NCBI GenBank assembly: GCA_964499865.1
Contig: CAZCPY010000014.1
Coordinates: forward strand, 1 to 36,158
Length of the DNA: 36,158 nt
Direction: 5' to 3'
From: JANOGU01 sp964499865
GTDB taxonomy: Bacteria; Pseudomonadota; Alphaproteobacteria; Rhodobacterales; Rhodobacteraceae
The translations under genes were made by a program, and so were the position numbers. Under the pieces are notes generated by a model that had not been told where the DNA came from, did not search any database, and saw only the letters and a program-made list of their open reading frames with translations. This document shows, piece after piece, positions 16,225 through 23,770 of the stretch. The number at the start of each line of letters is the position of its first letter. Positions within the stretch are counted from its first letter, which is position 1.

Positions 16225-16380
16225 ATGGACCGCGCGATGACCCCGGACGCCCTCAAGCTTGCCCGGGAAGCCCGGCGCCTGCGGGCCGAGGCACTGCGGG
16301 GGGCGATCCTGCGGGCGGTGGCCTGGCTGCGGACTGCGCTGCGCGCCGGCCGCCCCGGCATCGGACAGAAGGCCGTGTGA
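16225..16380 (+). CDS. small basic protein, RSP_7527-like
   Basis: This 51-residue protein of unknown function starts at the ATG at 16225. The choice is supported by a strong ribosome-binding site, AAGGAGA, about eight bases upstream. The sequence is Arg/Ala/Leu-rich and mostly helical, with an AREARRLRAEALRGAILRAV core. It resembles the small Rhodobacteraceae peptides annotated as the RSP_7527 family (from memory). It is followed after 29 bp by a strong intrinsic terminator, so it is probably a single-gene transcript diverging from edd. Confidence 0.65.
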   Translation: MDRAMTPDALKLAREARRLRAEALRGAILRAVAWLRTALRAGRPGIGQKAV

Positions 16381-16409
16381 CCGCGACAGACCGTTCCCAC
16401 TGTGGCAAC

Positions 16410-16437
16410 AAAGCCCCGGTTTGTCCCGGGGCTTTCT
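16410..16437 (+). terminator. intrinsic terminator after the 51-residue gene
   Basis: A perfect 10-bp stem, AAAGCCCCGG (16410-16419) and CCGGGGCTTT (16426-16435), encloses a 6-nt loop. Three T residues close the stem and a CT-rich stretch follows. It separates the small gene from the lipoprotein gene starting at 16499. Confidence 0.85.
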
Positions 16438-16498
16438 CATTTCGGCCACAATCGACCGGCACGCTTCCCGTGGTCGACAGAAGGTCGTGGAGGCTTGC

Positions 16499-17161
16499 AT
16501 GCGTGGATGGCGGATTCTGGCGGCAATGGCGGCGGCCCTGATGCTGCAGGCCTGCGCGGGCGGCACGCCGGTGACGCGCGCCTCGGGCGGGGCGCCCCTC
16601 GGCTATGCGCCGATTGCAGAGGTCGCGCCAGGTGCTGCGTTCCTGCGTCCGCTGTATGACGTGAAGGAAATCCGCGTCGACGTGCCGCGCACGCTGGACG
16701 TGTCCGAGGCGAACCTGTTCTACCCGATCGCCGACATCGTCTGGCGCGGCGAGCCCAGGGGCGACCGCTACACCCAGGTGCGCCAGATCTTCAGCGATGC
16801 CTTCGGTTTCGGCACCTCGGGCATGCGGCAGGGGCAGGGGGTGATCGTCGAGGTCTCGGTCCTGCGCTTCCACGCGCTGACGGAAAAGACGCGCTACACC
16901 GTGGGCGGGGTCTATTCGATCCGCTTCGACCTGACCGTGCGCGATGCCGCGACCGGCGCGGTGATCGAGCCCGCGCGCACCGTGGTGGCCGACCTCAAGG
17001 CCTCGGGCGGGGCGCGGGCGATCGCCGAGGAACAGGCCGGCCGGACGCAGCGCGTGGTGATCGTCGAACATCTGGCGCAGGTGATCCGGCGCGAACTGTC
17101 CGCGCGCAGCACCGATGCCACCGCCACCGCCGCGGCGCCCGTGCCGGAACCGGCGGGCTAG
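16499..17161 (+). CDS. DUF6778-like lipoprotein
   Basis: This is a 220-residue predicted lipoprotein of unknown function. The ATG at 16499 has GGAGG about seven bases upstream, and the product begins with a lipoprotein signal (MRGWRILAAMAAALMLQAC) with the lipid-modified residue at Cys19. The mature part includes VDVPRTLDVSEANLFYP, DIVWRGEPRGDRYTQV, RFHALTEKTRYTVGG and a C-terminal helix HLAQVIRREL. These blocks match my recollection of DUF6778, a Rhodobacteraceae family. Ala is at +2 after the cysteine, which favours sorting to the outer membrane. It is preceded by a terminator and is probably transcribed alone or with the small lipoprotein at 17279. Confidence 0.75.
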   Translation: MRGWRILAAMAAALMLQACAGGTPVTRASGGAPLGYAPIAEVAPGAAFLRPLYDVKEIRVDVPRTLDVSEANLFYPIADIVWRGEPRGDRYTQVRQIFSDAFGFGTSGMRQGQGVIVEVSVLRFHALTEKTRYTVGGVYSIRFDLTVRDAATGAVIEPARTVVADLKASGGARAIAEEQAGRTQRVVIVEHLAQVIRRELSARSTDATATAAAPVPEPAG

Positions 17162-17278
17162 GCGCGAACCTGCCGACCCGTGCGCGGCCCCCGCGCGCGG
17201 TGCGGCGCAATGTGTCACAGTCGCGCAACCGGACCCCTGCCAGGCCGGGCGCGTCGCGCAACCAGCTGAGGACGGAAG

Positions 17279-17425
17279 ATGCGAACGACCCGAAGCCTCC
17301 TCGCCCTTGTGGCGCTGGCCCTTGCGGTGGGGGCCTGTGCACCGGCCGCTTCCGTCTCGCGGTCCGAAACCTCGCGCGACCTGCTGGAACAGGAGCTGTC
17401 GCGCTCGGTGATGCTGTCGCTCTGA
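17279..17425 (+). CDS. small lipoprotein, 48 residues
   Basis: A short gene encodes 48 residues beginning MRTTRSLLALVALALAVGAC, a convincing lipoprotein signal with lipobox AVGAC and lipid-modified Cys20. The mature peptide would be only 29 residues, with a helical amphipathic stretch (SETSRDLLEQELSRSVMLSL). A GAGGACGGAAG stretch just before the ATG can serve as ribosome-binding site. It lies 117 bp after the DUF6778-like lipoprotein and 41 bp before the methyltransferase gene. I do not recognise the family. Confidence 0.6.
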   Translation: MRTTRSLLALVALALAVGACAPAASVSRSETSRDLLEQELSRSVMLSL

Positions 17426-17466
17426 CCCCGCTTTCGCCGCCGCGGGCGGCAGGGTAGAGGGGCGGG

Positions 17467-18666
17467 ATGGACAGCACACCCCTTCCCGTCGTGCGCCTGC
17501 GGCCCCGGGCCGAGGCGCGCGCGATCCGCCACGGTTTCCCCTGGGTCTATGCCGACGAACTGGTGCTCGACCGGCGCACGCAGGGCCTGGCGCCCGGTGC
17601 CATGGCGGTGCTGGAGGATGCGGAACGCCAGCCGCTGGCGCTGGTGACGGTCAACCCGGCGTCGAAGATCGCGGCCCGGGTGATGGACCGCGACCCCGCC
17701 GCGCGCATCGGTCGCGGCTGGATCGCCGCCCGCCTGACGGCGGCGCTGGCGCTGCGGGAAAGGCTCTATGCGGAGCCCTTCTACCGTCTGGTGCATGCCG
17801 AGGCCGACGGCCTGCCCGGCGTGGTGATCGACCGCTTCGGCGCGGCTGCGGTGATCCAGCCGAATGCCGCCTGGGCCGAGGCGCATCTGGCCGACCTGAC
17901 CGCGGCCTTGCAGGCGGTCACCGGGGTGGCGGCGGTGGTCAAGAACGGCCAGGGCCGGGCGCGGGCGCTGGAGGGGCTGGCGGAGGAAACCGTCGTGCTG
18001 GCGGGGCAGGTGGCCGGGCCGGTCGCGGTCAGGATGAACGGCGCGGTCTACTGGGCCGACCTGCTGGGCGGACAGAAGACCGGCCTCTACTATGACCAGC
18101 GGCCCAACCACGCCTTTGCCGCGGGTCTTGCCCGCGGGGCACGGGTGCTGGACGTCTTTTCCCACGTCGGCGGCTTCGGGCTCGCGGCGCTGGCCGCGGG
18201 CGCGGCGTCCGCGCTGGCGGTGGACGGGTCGGCCCCGGCGCTGGCGCTGGCCGGGCAGGGTGCCGCGGCGATGGGGCTGTCCGACCGCCACGCCACCCGC
18301 CAGGGCGACGCCTTCGCGGTGATGGAGGCGCTGGCGGCCGAGGGCGTGCGCTTTGGCCTCGTGGTCTGTGACCCGCCCGCCTTCGCCCCCGCCCGGCCCG
18401 CGCTCGAGGCGGGCTTGCGCGCCTATGAACGCGTGGCGCGGCTGGCGGCGGGGCTGGTGGAACCGGGCGGGTTCCTCATGCTGTGCTCCTGTTCCCATGC
18501 GGCGGACCTTGCGTCCTTCCGCACCGTATGCGCCCGCGGCATCGGGCGGGCGGGGCGGCAGGGGGCGATCATCTGGACCGGAGGCGCAGGTCCCGACCAT
18601 CCGGTGCTGCCGCAACTGGCCGAGACCGGCTATCTCAAGGCGCTGGCGTTCCGGCTGCTGCCGTGA
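17467..18666 (+). CDS. class I rRNA methyltransferase, RlmI-like
   Basis: This SAM-dependent methyltransferase belongs to the RlmI/YccW family, which makes m5C in 23S rRNA. The 399-residue protein has an N-terminal PUA domain (about 8-85, HGFPWVYADEL) and a central RlmI-type domain with HAEADGLPGVVIDRFG. The C-terminal Rossmann fold contains ADLLGGQKTGLYYDQRPNH, the SAM-binding VLDVFSHVGGFGLAAL, the catalytic VVCDPPAFAPARP and LCSCSH, whose cysteine fits the m5C nucleophile. Its stop overlaps the GTG start of the PIN gene by four bases. The exact target nucleotide cannot be inferred, so no gene symbol is given. Confidence 0.88.
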   Translation: MDSTPLPVVRLRPRAEARAIRHGFPWVYADELVLDRRTQGLAPGAMAVLEDAERQPLALVTVNPASKIAARVMDRDPAARIGRGWIAARLTAALALRERLYAEPFYRLVHAEADGLPGVVIDRFGAAAVIQPNAAWAEAHLADLTAALQAVTGVAAVVKNGQGRARALEGLAEETVVLAGQVAGPVAVRMNGAVYWADLLGGQKTGLYYDQRPNHAFAAGLARGARVLDVFSHVGGFGLAALAAGAASALAVDGSAPALALAGQGAAAMGLSDRHATRQGDAFAVMEALAAEGVRFGLVVCDPPAFAPARPALEAGLRAYERVARLAAGLVEPGGFLMLCSCSHAADLASFRTVCARGIGRAGRQGAIIWTGGAGPDHPVLPQLAETGYLKALAFRLLP

Positions 18667-19181
18667 AGGCGGTGCTGGACGCCTGCGTTCTGGTGCCGCC
18701 GGTGGTGCGCGACTGCCTGCTGTCGGCGGCGGCCGAGGGCGCCTATGTGCCGCTGTGGTCCGACCGCATCCTTGGCGAATGGGTGCGCGCCGCGGCCAAG
18801 CACGGGCGCGACGACGGCCCCGTCATCGCCGCCGCAAAGGCACAGTTTGCAGGCGCGACGGTTCCGCCCGCGCCGGGGCTGGAGGCACGGCTGCACCTGC
18901 CCGACGAAGGCGACATCCATGTGCTGGCCACCGCCATCGCGGGCTCGGCCGATTGCATCGTCACCTGGAACGCCGCCGACTTTCCGCGCGGCACGCTGGC
19001 CGCCGAAGGCCTGGCGCGCCGCGATCCCGACGGTTTCCTCTGGGAGCTGTGGTCCGCCGACCCCGGCCGCATCGGTGCGGCGCTGGCGCGGGTGCAGGCG
19101 CGGGCGGGCGCCGAGGCGCTGGCGCCGCTGCTCAAGCGGGCGCGGCTGACGCGGCTGGCGCGCGCCGTGGCGGCAGTTTAG
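18663..19181 (+). CDS. PIN-domain protein, RSP_2648-like
   Basis: This is a predicted PIN-fold ribonuclease of 172 residues, starting at a GTG that overlaps the preceding stop (GTGA). Acidic residues typical of the PIN metal site are in VLDACVLVPP (Asp5), HLPDEGDIHVLATA and TWNAADFP. It is longer than a VapC toxin, and no antitoxin gene adjoins it; the neighbour is an rRNA methyltransferase, so a housekeeping RNA role is more likely than a toxin role. The architecture and N-terminus fit the family I remember as RSP_2648 PIN proteins of Rhodobacter. Confidence 0.75.
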   Translation: MKAVLDACVLVPPVVRDCLLSAAAEGAYVPLWSDRILGEWVRAAAKHGRDDGPVIAAAKAQFAGATVPPAPGLEARLHLPDEGDIHVLATAIAGSADCIVTWNAADFPRGTLAAEGLARRDPDGFLWELWSADPGRIGAALARVQARAGAEALAPLLKRARLTRLARAVAAV

Positions 19182-19253
19182 AACGGTTCCAAGTTCTTGA
19201 CAGTGCCGCCCCCGGGGCGCATATCCCGCGCAGCGCCAGACGCGGGGAATGCG

Positions 19254-19811
19254 ATGTTCATCCAGACCGAATCCACGCCGAACCCGGCGACGCTGAAGTT
19301 CCTGCCCGGCCGTGCCGTGCTGGACATGGGCACCGCCGATTTCCCCTCGGCCAGCGCGGCCGGAACCTCACCTCTGGCCCGCCGCATCTTCGCCACCGGC
19401 GATGTGACGGGCGTGTTCCTGGGGTCGGACTTCGTCACCGTGACCAAGGCCGAGGGCACCGACTGGGCGCACCTCAAGCCCGGCGTGCTGGGCGCGATCA
19501 TGGAGCATTTCCAGTCCGGCGCCCCCGCGATCGAGGGCGAGGCGGGCCCCGCGCATGCCGAACACATGGGCGAGGACGGCGACGTCGTGCGCCAGATCAA
19601 GGAACTGCTCGACACCCGGGTGCGCCCCGCGGTGGCGCAGGACGGCGGCGACATCACCTTCCACGGCTTTGACCGCGGCGTGGTCTACCTGCACATGCAG
19701 GGGTCCTGCGCGGGCTGCCCCTCCTCGACGCTGACGCTCAAGATGGGCATCGAGAACCTGCTGCGCCACTACATCCCCGAAGTGCGCGAGGTGCGGCCGG
19801 TTGCCGCCTGA
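19254..19811 (+). CDS. nfuA: NifU-like Fe-S scaffold/carrier protein
   Basis: This Nfu-type protein receives and delivers 4Fe-4S clusters to target enzymes. The start MFIQTESTPNPATLKFLPGR at 19254 is the conserved beginning of the Nfu N-terminal domain (1-88). The C-terminal NifU-like domain (about 108-178) has the cluster-binding CxxC at Cys152 and Cys155 in GSCAGCPSS. The total of 185 residues is typical of alphaproteobacterial Nfu. The 3' end overlaps the TTG start of tsaB by 11 bases, so the two are probably coupled. Confidence 0.93.
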   Translation: MFIQTESTPNPATLKFLPGRAVLDMGTADFPSASAAGTSPLARRIFATGDVTGVFLGSDFVTVTKAEGTDWAHLKPGVLGAIMEHFQSGAPAIEGEAGPAHAEHMGEDGDVVRQIKELLDTRVRPAVAQDGGDITFHGFDRGVVYLHMQGSCAGCPSSTLTLKMGIENLLRHYIPEVREVRPVAA

Positions 19812-20415
19812 AAGGCTGGTCCTCGGCTTCGACGCATCGGCCGCGCATTGCGCGGCCGCTTTGCTGTCGGGGGACCGGCTGCTGACCGAGGCGATGGAAC
19901 CGATGCAGACGGGACAGGCCGAGCGGCTGATGCCGATGCTGGAGGAGATGCTGGCCGGGCAGGGACTAGGGTGGGGCGACCTGGCCGGGATCGGCGTGGG
20001 CACCGGGCCGGGCAACTTCACCGGCGTGCGCATCGCGGTGTCCGCCGCCCGGGGCCTGGCGCTGGGGCTGGGGGTGCCCGCGGTGGGGGTCAGCGTGCTC
20101 GAGGCGCGCGCCTTCGGGCTGGGGGACGTGACGGTGGTCGAGGACGCGCGGCGGGGCGAGGTCTACCTCGCCGCCCCCGGCGCCGCGCCGCGGCTCGTGC
20201 CGCTGGCCGGGGTCGGCCCCGGCGGGCCGGTGACGGGCAGCGCCGCCGAGGCCACGGGGCGGGCGGTGGTCAAAAGCCCCGTGCCGCTGGCCGAAGCCAT
20301 CGCCCGCATCGCCGCCGCACGTCTGGACCGCCCGCAGCCGCGGCCCGCGCCCTTCTACCTGCGCGGGCCCGACGCGGCGCTCCCGGCGGAACCGCCGCCG
20401 GTGATCCTGCCGTGA
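19801..20415 (+). CDS. tsaB: tRNA threonylcarbamoyladenosine modification protein TsaB
   Basis: TsaB partners TsaD and TsaE to attach threonylcarbamoyl to A37 of ANN-decoding tRNAs. The 204-residue protein shows the ASKHA-type N-terminus LVLGFDASAAHCAAALL and the diagnostic GVGTGPGNFTGVRIAVSAARGLALGL block. The proposed start is a TTG at 19801, inside the end of nfuA; no ATG or GTG fits before the conserved LVLGFDAS strand. It is followed by rimI after 34 bp, a very common tsaB-rimI pairing. Confidence 0.9.
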   Translation: MPPERLVLGFDASAAHCAAALLSGDRLLTEAMEPMQTGQAERLMPMLEEMLAGQGLGWGDLAGIGVGTGPGNFTGVRIAVSAARGLALGLGVPAVGVSVLEARAFGLGDVTVVEDARRGEVYLAAPGAAPRLVPLAGVGPGGPVTGSAAEATGRAVVKSPVPLAEAIARIAAARLDRPQPRPAPFYLRGPDAALPAEPPPVILP

Positions 20416-20428
20416 CGCCCATCCTGCC

Positions 20429-20944
20429 ATGACGCCCGAGGCGCTGGCCCGGCTGCATGCGCGGGCCTTCACCTATCCGCGGCCCTGGTCGGCGGCCGAG
20501 TTCGCCGCGGTCCTGCAAGGCCCGGGCGTGGTTCTTCTGACCCAACCTCTGCCCGAAGGCGCTTCTCCCCGTGGCGAGGAGGATCCCTCGCCCCGACCCG
20601 GGCGCCCCCCCACCCCATCCCTCCCCCACGAGGGGGGAGGGAGGCGCCCGGACTCCGCAGGCTTCCTTCTGGGCCGCATCCTCGCGGGCGAGGCGGAAGT
20701 CCTGACCTTGGCGGTGCACCCGGACGCAAGGCGGCGGGGGATCGGGCGGGACCTTTTGGCGCGGTTCCTTGCCCGGGCGGCAGCGGGCGGGGCCGCGCGG
20801 GCCTTCCTGGAGGTGGCCGAGGACAACCCGGGCGCGCTGGCGCTCTATGCCGCGGCGGGGTTTGCCGCGGTCGGGCGGCGGCGGGGCTATGCGGCGCCGG
20901 GGGTGGATGCGCTGGTGATGGCGCGGGACCTGACGGGAATTTGA
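20429..20944 (+). CDS. rimI: ribosomal-protein-alanine N-acetyltransferase, with an in-frame insertion
   Basis: RimI acetylates the N-terminal alanine of ribosomal protein S18. The GNAT fold is clear: start MTPEALARLHARAFTYPRPW, core LTLAVHPDARRRGIGRDLL with the acetyl-CoA-binding RRxGIG (about 93-110), then LEVAEDNPGALALYAAAGF (127-145). The gene is 171 codons, about 30-40 longer than usual. The excess is a Pro/Gly/Arg/Glu-rich stretch, residues about 39-76, placed between two strands that normally follow each other directly (VVLL and GFLLGR). It is encoded by a palindromic C/G-rich segment (20543-20656) that resembles intergenic repeat DNA. No frameshift is present, so the enzyme may work with an extruded loop, but that is unproven. 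Confidence 0.88.
   Translation: MTPEALARLHARAFTYPRPWSAAEFAAVLQGPGVVLLTQPLPEGASPRGEEDPSPRPGRPPTPSLPHEGGGRRPDSAGFLLGRILAGEAEVLTLAVHPDARRRGIGRDLLARFLARAAAGGAARAFLEVAEDNPGALALYAAAGFAAVGRRRGYAAPGVDALVMARDLTGI
20450..20944 (+). CDS. ribosomal-protein-alanine N-acetyltransferase RimI, alternative shorter start not used
   Basis: This entry marks only the body of the RimI frame downstream of the first codons; the full gene is at 20429-20944. The segment around 20450 (ARLHARAF) has no start codon, so the 20429 ATG must be used. Confidence 0.05.
   Translation, partial: RLHARAFTYPRPWSAAEFAAVLQGPGVVLLTQPLPEGASPRGEEDPSPRPGRPPTPSLPHEGGGRRPDSAGFLLGRILAGEAEVLTLAVHPDARRRGIGRDLLARFLARAAAGGAARAFLEVAEDNPGALALYAAAGFAAVGRRRGYAAPGVDALVMARDLTGI
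20543..20656. repeat. repeat-like insertion inside rimI
   Basis: This segment of about 114 bp contains CCCTCCCCC (20619-20631 region) facing GGGGGGAGGG across an ACGA loop, plus GCGCTTCTCCCCGTGGCGAG and CCCGGGCGCC blocks. Such C-runs, short loop and G-runs are typical of dispersed intergenic repeats in GC-rich proteobacteria. It interrupts the conserved GNAT fold in frame. Boundaries are estimated from where RimI similarity stops and resumes. No second copy is in the window, so repeat status is inference. Confidence 0.55.
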
Positions 20945-20959
20945 CCTTCGGATCAAATT
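20938..20959. terminator. hairpin with TTCG loop at the end of rimI
   Basis: AATTTGA (20938-20944) and TCAAATT (20953-20959) form a perfect 7-bp inverted repeat around CCTTCGGA, whose TTCG can form a stable tetraloop. It overlaps the rimI stop codon and is AT-rich against its surroundings. It probably ends the methyltransferase-to-rimI transcription unit. Only a short T-run follows, so it is a weak classic terminator. Confidence 0.5.
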
Positions 20960-21114
20960 CCGTGCGCAGCGCCCGGATTCCACCGCGTCATGCGTCCGAA
21001 TCCCGTTGACCTCTCCGACCGTTGCCGCCTTGATGGCGGCACGATCCGCCCCCCGGCTTTCCGGCCGGGACGCGCGGGCACAAGGTCACAAGAACCAACC
21101 GGGAGACATACCTG
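20960..21114. other. gap before the BMP transporter gene
   Basis: This interval should contain the promoter of the importer operon. A TTGACC at 21007-21012 with CTTGAT 17 bp later is a weak sigma-70 candidate. CCGGCTTTCCGGCCGG is a small palindrome at about 21053-21068. AACCGGGAGACATACCTG immediately before the ATG carries the ribosome-binding site. I see no recognisable riboswitch. Confidence 0.3.
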
Positions 21115-22110
21115 ATGACGCTGATGAAATCCCTGTCCGGGGCGGTCGCCGCGATGGCGCTGTTCGCGGGCGCTGCCGCGGCCGAACCGGCGCTGATCTT
21201 CGACCTGGGCGGCAAGTTCGACAAGTCGTTCAACGAGGCCGCCTTCAACGGCGCCAGCCGCTGGGCGACCGAGACCGGCGGCACCTTCAAGGAAATCGAG
21301 ATGCAGTCCGAGACGCAGCGTGAGCAGGCGATCCGCAGGCTCGCGGAATCGGGCGCCAACCCGGTGGTGATGGTCGGGTTCATGTTCAGCGAAGTGCTGG
21401 GCAAAGTGGCTCCCGACTTCCCGGAAACGAAGTTCGCGATCATCGACATGGTGGTCGACCAGCCGAACGTGAAGTCGGTCGTCTTCACCGAACAGGAAGG
21501 GTCCTACCTTGTCGGCATGATGGCCGCGTTGGCCTCCAAGACCGGCACCGTGGGCTTCGTCGGCGGCATGGACATCCCGCTGATCCGCCGCTTCGGCTGC
21601 GGCTATGCCCAAGGGGTCAAGGCGGTGAACCCGGATGCCACCGTCATCATCAACTTCACCGGCACCGACCCGTCGGCCTGGAACAACCCGACCAAGGGCG
21701 GCGAGATCGCCAAGGCGCAGAAGGCGTCCGGCGCCGACGTGATCTTCGCCGCCGCCGGCGGCACCGGTCTCGGCGTGCTGCAGGCGGCCAAGGACGAGGG
21801 CATCCTGTCGATCGGCGTGGATTCGAACCAGAACTACCTGCAGCCCGGGTCGGTTCTGACCTCGATGCTCAAGCGCGTCGACAATGCGGTCTACAACGCC
21901 TTCATGGAGGGCGAGAACCTGACCCCCGGCGTCAACGTGATGGACCTCAAGGCCGACGGCGTGGGCTATGCGCTGGACGAGAACAACGCGGCGCTGGTGA
22001 CCGAGGAGATGAAGGCCGCGGTCGATGCGGCGTCCGCGAAGATCAAGTCGGGCGAACTGGTCGTGCATGACTACATGAGCGACTCGACCTGCCCGGCGGC
22101 CCAGTTCTGA
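21115..22110 (+). CDS. BMP-family periplasmic substrate-binding protein of an ABC importer
   Basis: This is the solute-binding subunit of a BMP/Med-type importer, a family that mostly binds purine nucleosides or nucleobases. The 331-residue protein has a cleavable signal peptide (MTLMKSLSGAVAAMALFAGAAAA, cut near residue 23) and no lipobox cysteine, so it is a free periplasmic protein. The family start LIFDLGGKFDKSFNEAAFNG follows directly. Other blocks are GSYLVGMMAALASKTGTVGFVGG and AAGGTGLGVLQAAKDEG. A strong hairpin follows the stop at 22130-22159, then the ATPase gene, an arrangement that would make more binding protein than membrane subunits. Confidence 0.93.
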   Translation: MTLMKSLSGAVAAMALFAGAAAAEPALIFDLGGKFDKSFNEAAFNGASRWATETGGTFKEIEMQSETQREQAIRRLAESGANPVVMVGFMFSEVLGKVAPDFPETKFAIIDMVVDQPNVKSVVFTEQEGSYLVGMMAALASKTGTVGFVGGMDIPLIRRFGCGYAQGVKAVNPDATVIINFTGTDPSAWNNPTKGGEIAKAQKASGADVIFAAAGGTGLGVLQAAKDEGILSIGVDSNQNYLQPGSVLTSMLKRVDNAVYNAFMEGENLTPGVNVMDLKADGVGYALDENNAALVTEEMKAAVDAASAKIKSGELVVHDYMSDSTCPAAQF

Positions 22111-22129
22111 TCGCCTGACCGCCGGAACG

Positions 22130-22162
22130 GGGGCCGCGTCCGGCAACGGGCGCGGCCCCTTT
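22130..22162 (+). terminator. partial terminator between binding protein and ATPase
   Basis: A perfect 9-bp GC stem, GGGGCCGCG (22130-22138) and CGCGGCCCC (22151-22159), with a 12-nt loop is followed by TTT. It lies in the 130-bp gap of an ABC operon, where such stems commonly protect or terminate the abundant binding-protein mRNA. Confidence 0.7.
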
Positions 22163-22240
22163 CCGTGCCATGCGGGTTTCTCTTGTGCGGCAGGGCGGTC
22201 CTTTGCCACAGTCGCGCCAGGCTTTGCACCGGACGGCATC

Positions 22241-23770
22241 GTGACCCCTGCCCCCCCCGCCATCGAACTGCGCGGCATCTCCAAGGCCTTCGGGCCGGTG
22301 CAGGCGAACAGGGACATCTCGGTCGCCGTCCCCCGCGGCACCATCCACGGCATCATCGGCGAAAACGGCGCGGGCAAGTCGACGCTGATGTCGATCCTTT
22401 ACGGCTTCTACCGGGCCGACAGCGGCGAAATCCTGATCGGCGGCAAGCCGACGGCGATCCCCGACAGCCAGAGCGCGATCCGCGCGGGCATCGGCATGGT
22501 GTTCCAGCATTTCAAGCTGGTGCAGAACTTCACCGTGCTGGAAAACATCGTCCTTGGCGCCGAGGACGGCGGCCTGTTGCGCCCCTCGCTCGCCAAGGCG
22601 CGCAAGGTGCTGGCCGGCCTCGCCCGGGAATACGAACTGGACGTGGACCCCGACGCGCTGATCGAGGACCTGTCGGTCGGCCACCAGCAGCGGGTGGAGA
22701 TCCTCAAGGCGCTCTACCGGCAGGCCGACATCCTGATCCTGGACGAACCCACGGGCGTGCTGACGCCCGCCGAGGCGGACCACCTGTTCCGCATCCTCAA
22801 GGGCCTGCGCGACCAGGGCAAGACCATCGTCCTGATCACCCACAAGCTGCGCGAGATCATGCAGACGACCGACAACGTGTCGGTCATGCGGCGGGGCCAG
22901 ATGGTCGGCACGGTCCGGACGGCCGAGACCTCGCCCGCCGAACTGGCCGAGCTGATGGTCGGCCGCAAGGTGCTGCTGCGGGTCGACAAGACGCCCGCGA
23001 CCCCCGGCCGCACGGTGCTCGCGGTGCGCGACCTGCGGGTGCGCGACGCCGCCGGGGTGGAACGCCTGAAGGGCGTCAGCCTCGACATCCGGGCCGGAGA
23101 GATCCTCGGCATCGCCGGGGTGGCGGGCAACGGGCAGACCGAACTGCTGGAGGTGCTGGGCGGCATCGCGCGGGGCACCGGCGAGGTGGCGCTGAACGGC
23201 GTGGCGCTGGACCTGACAGGCCGGTCGTCCGACGGGCAGAGCCGGCGGGCGCAGGGCATCGCGCATGTGCCGGAGGACCGGCAGGTGCTGGGGCTCATCA
23301 TGGACTTCGCGGCCTGGGAGAACGTGGCCTTCGGCTATCACCACGCGCCGGAATACCAGCGCGGGCCGCTCCTGATGGACAATGCCGCGCTCAAGGCCGA
23401 CTGCGAGAAGAAGATGGCGACCTTCGACGTGCGCCCGCCGATCCCGACCTTGGCCGCGAAGAGCTTTTCCGGCGGCAACCAGCAGAAGATCGTGGTGGCG
23501 CGCGAGATCGAGCGCAACCCCGACCTCTTGCTGGTCGGCCAGCCCACGCGCGGTGTGGACATCGGCGCCATCGAGTTCATCCACAAGCAGATCGTGGCCC
23601 TGCGCGACGCGGGCAAGGCGATCCTTCTGGTCAGCGTGGAACTGGACGAGATCATGGGCCTGTCCGACCGCATCGCGGTGATGTTCGACGGCCGCATCAT
23701 GGGCTTCCGCGACCCCGGGCAGACGGACGAGCGGGACCTGGGGCTTCTGATGGCGGGGGTGGGGGGGTGA
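22241..23770 (+). CDS. ABC importer ATPase, tandem-domain (BMP/nucleoside type)
   Basis: This energises the importer whose binding protein is upstream and whose permeases are downstream. The 509-residue protein has two ATPase domains. Domain 1 has Walker A GENGAGKST (40-48), signature LSVGHQQR and Walker B ILILDEPTG. Domain 2 (from about residue 260) has a degenerate Walker A, GVAGNGQTE, and signature SGGNQQK, as is usual for the YufO/RbsA-like class where one site is impaired. The start is a GTG at 22241, chosen because MTPAPPAIELRGISKAFG is the conserved beginning. The stop overlaps the next gene's GTG by four bases. Confidence 0.95.
   Translation: MTPAPPAIELRGISKAFGPVQANRDISVAVPRGTIHGIIGENGAGKSTLMSILYGFYRADSGEILIGGKPTAIPDSQSAIRAGIGMVFQHFKLVQNFTVLENIVLGAEDGGLLRPSLAKARKVLAGLAREYELDVDPDALIEDLSVGHQQRVEILKALYRQADILILDEPTGVLTPAEADHLFRILKGLRDQGKTIVLITHKLREIMQTTDNVSVMRRGQMVGTVRTAETSPAELAELMVGRKVLLRVDKTPATPGRTVLAVRDLRVRDAAGVERLKGVSLDIRAGEILGIAGVAGNGQTELLEVLGGIARGTGEVALNGVALDLTGRSSDGQSRRAQGIAHVPEDRQVLGLIMDFAAWENVAFGYHHAPEYQRGPLLMDNAALKADCEKKMATFDVRPPIPTLAAKSFSGGNQQKIVVAREIERNPDLLLVGQPTRGVDIGAIEFIHKQIVALRDAGKAILLVSVELDEIMGLSDRIAVMFDGRIMGFRDPGQTDERDLGLLMAGVGG

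Noticed and set aside
18663..19181. PIN protein as the toxin of a VapBC pair
   Set aside because: No antitoxin-like gene adjoins it, the protein is longer than VapC, and it is coupled to an rRNA methyltransferase gene.
20450..20944. Shorter RimI start, listed above at 0.05 confidence
   Set aside because: There is no start codon at that position; the 20429 ATG entry is the real gene.
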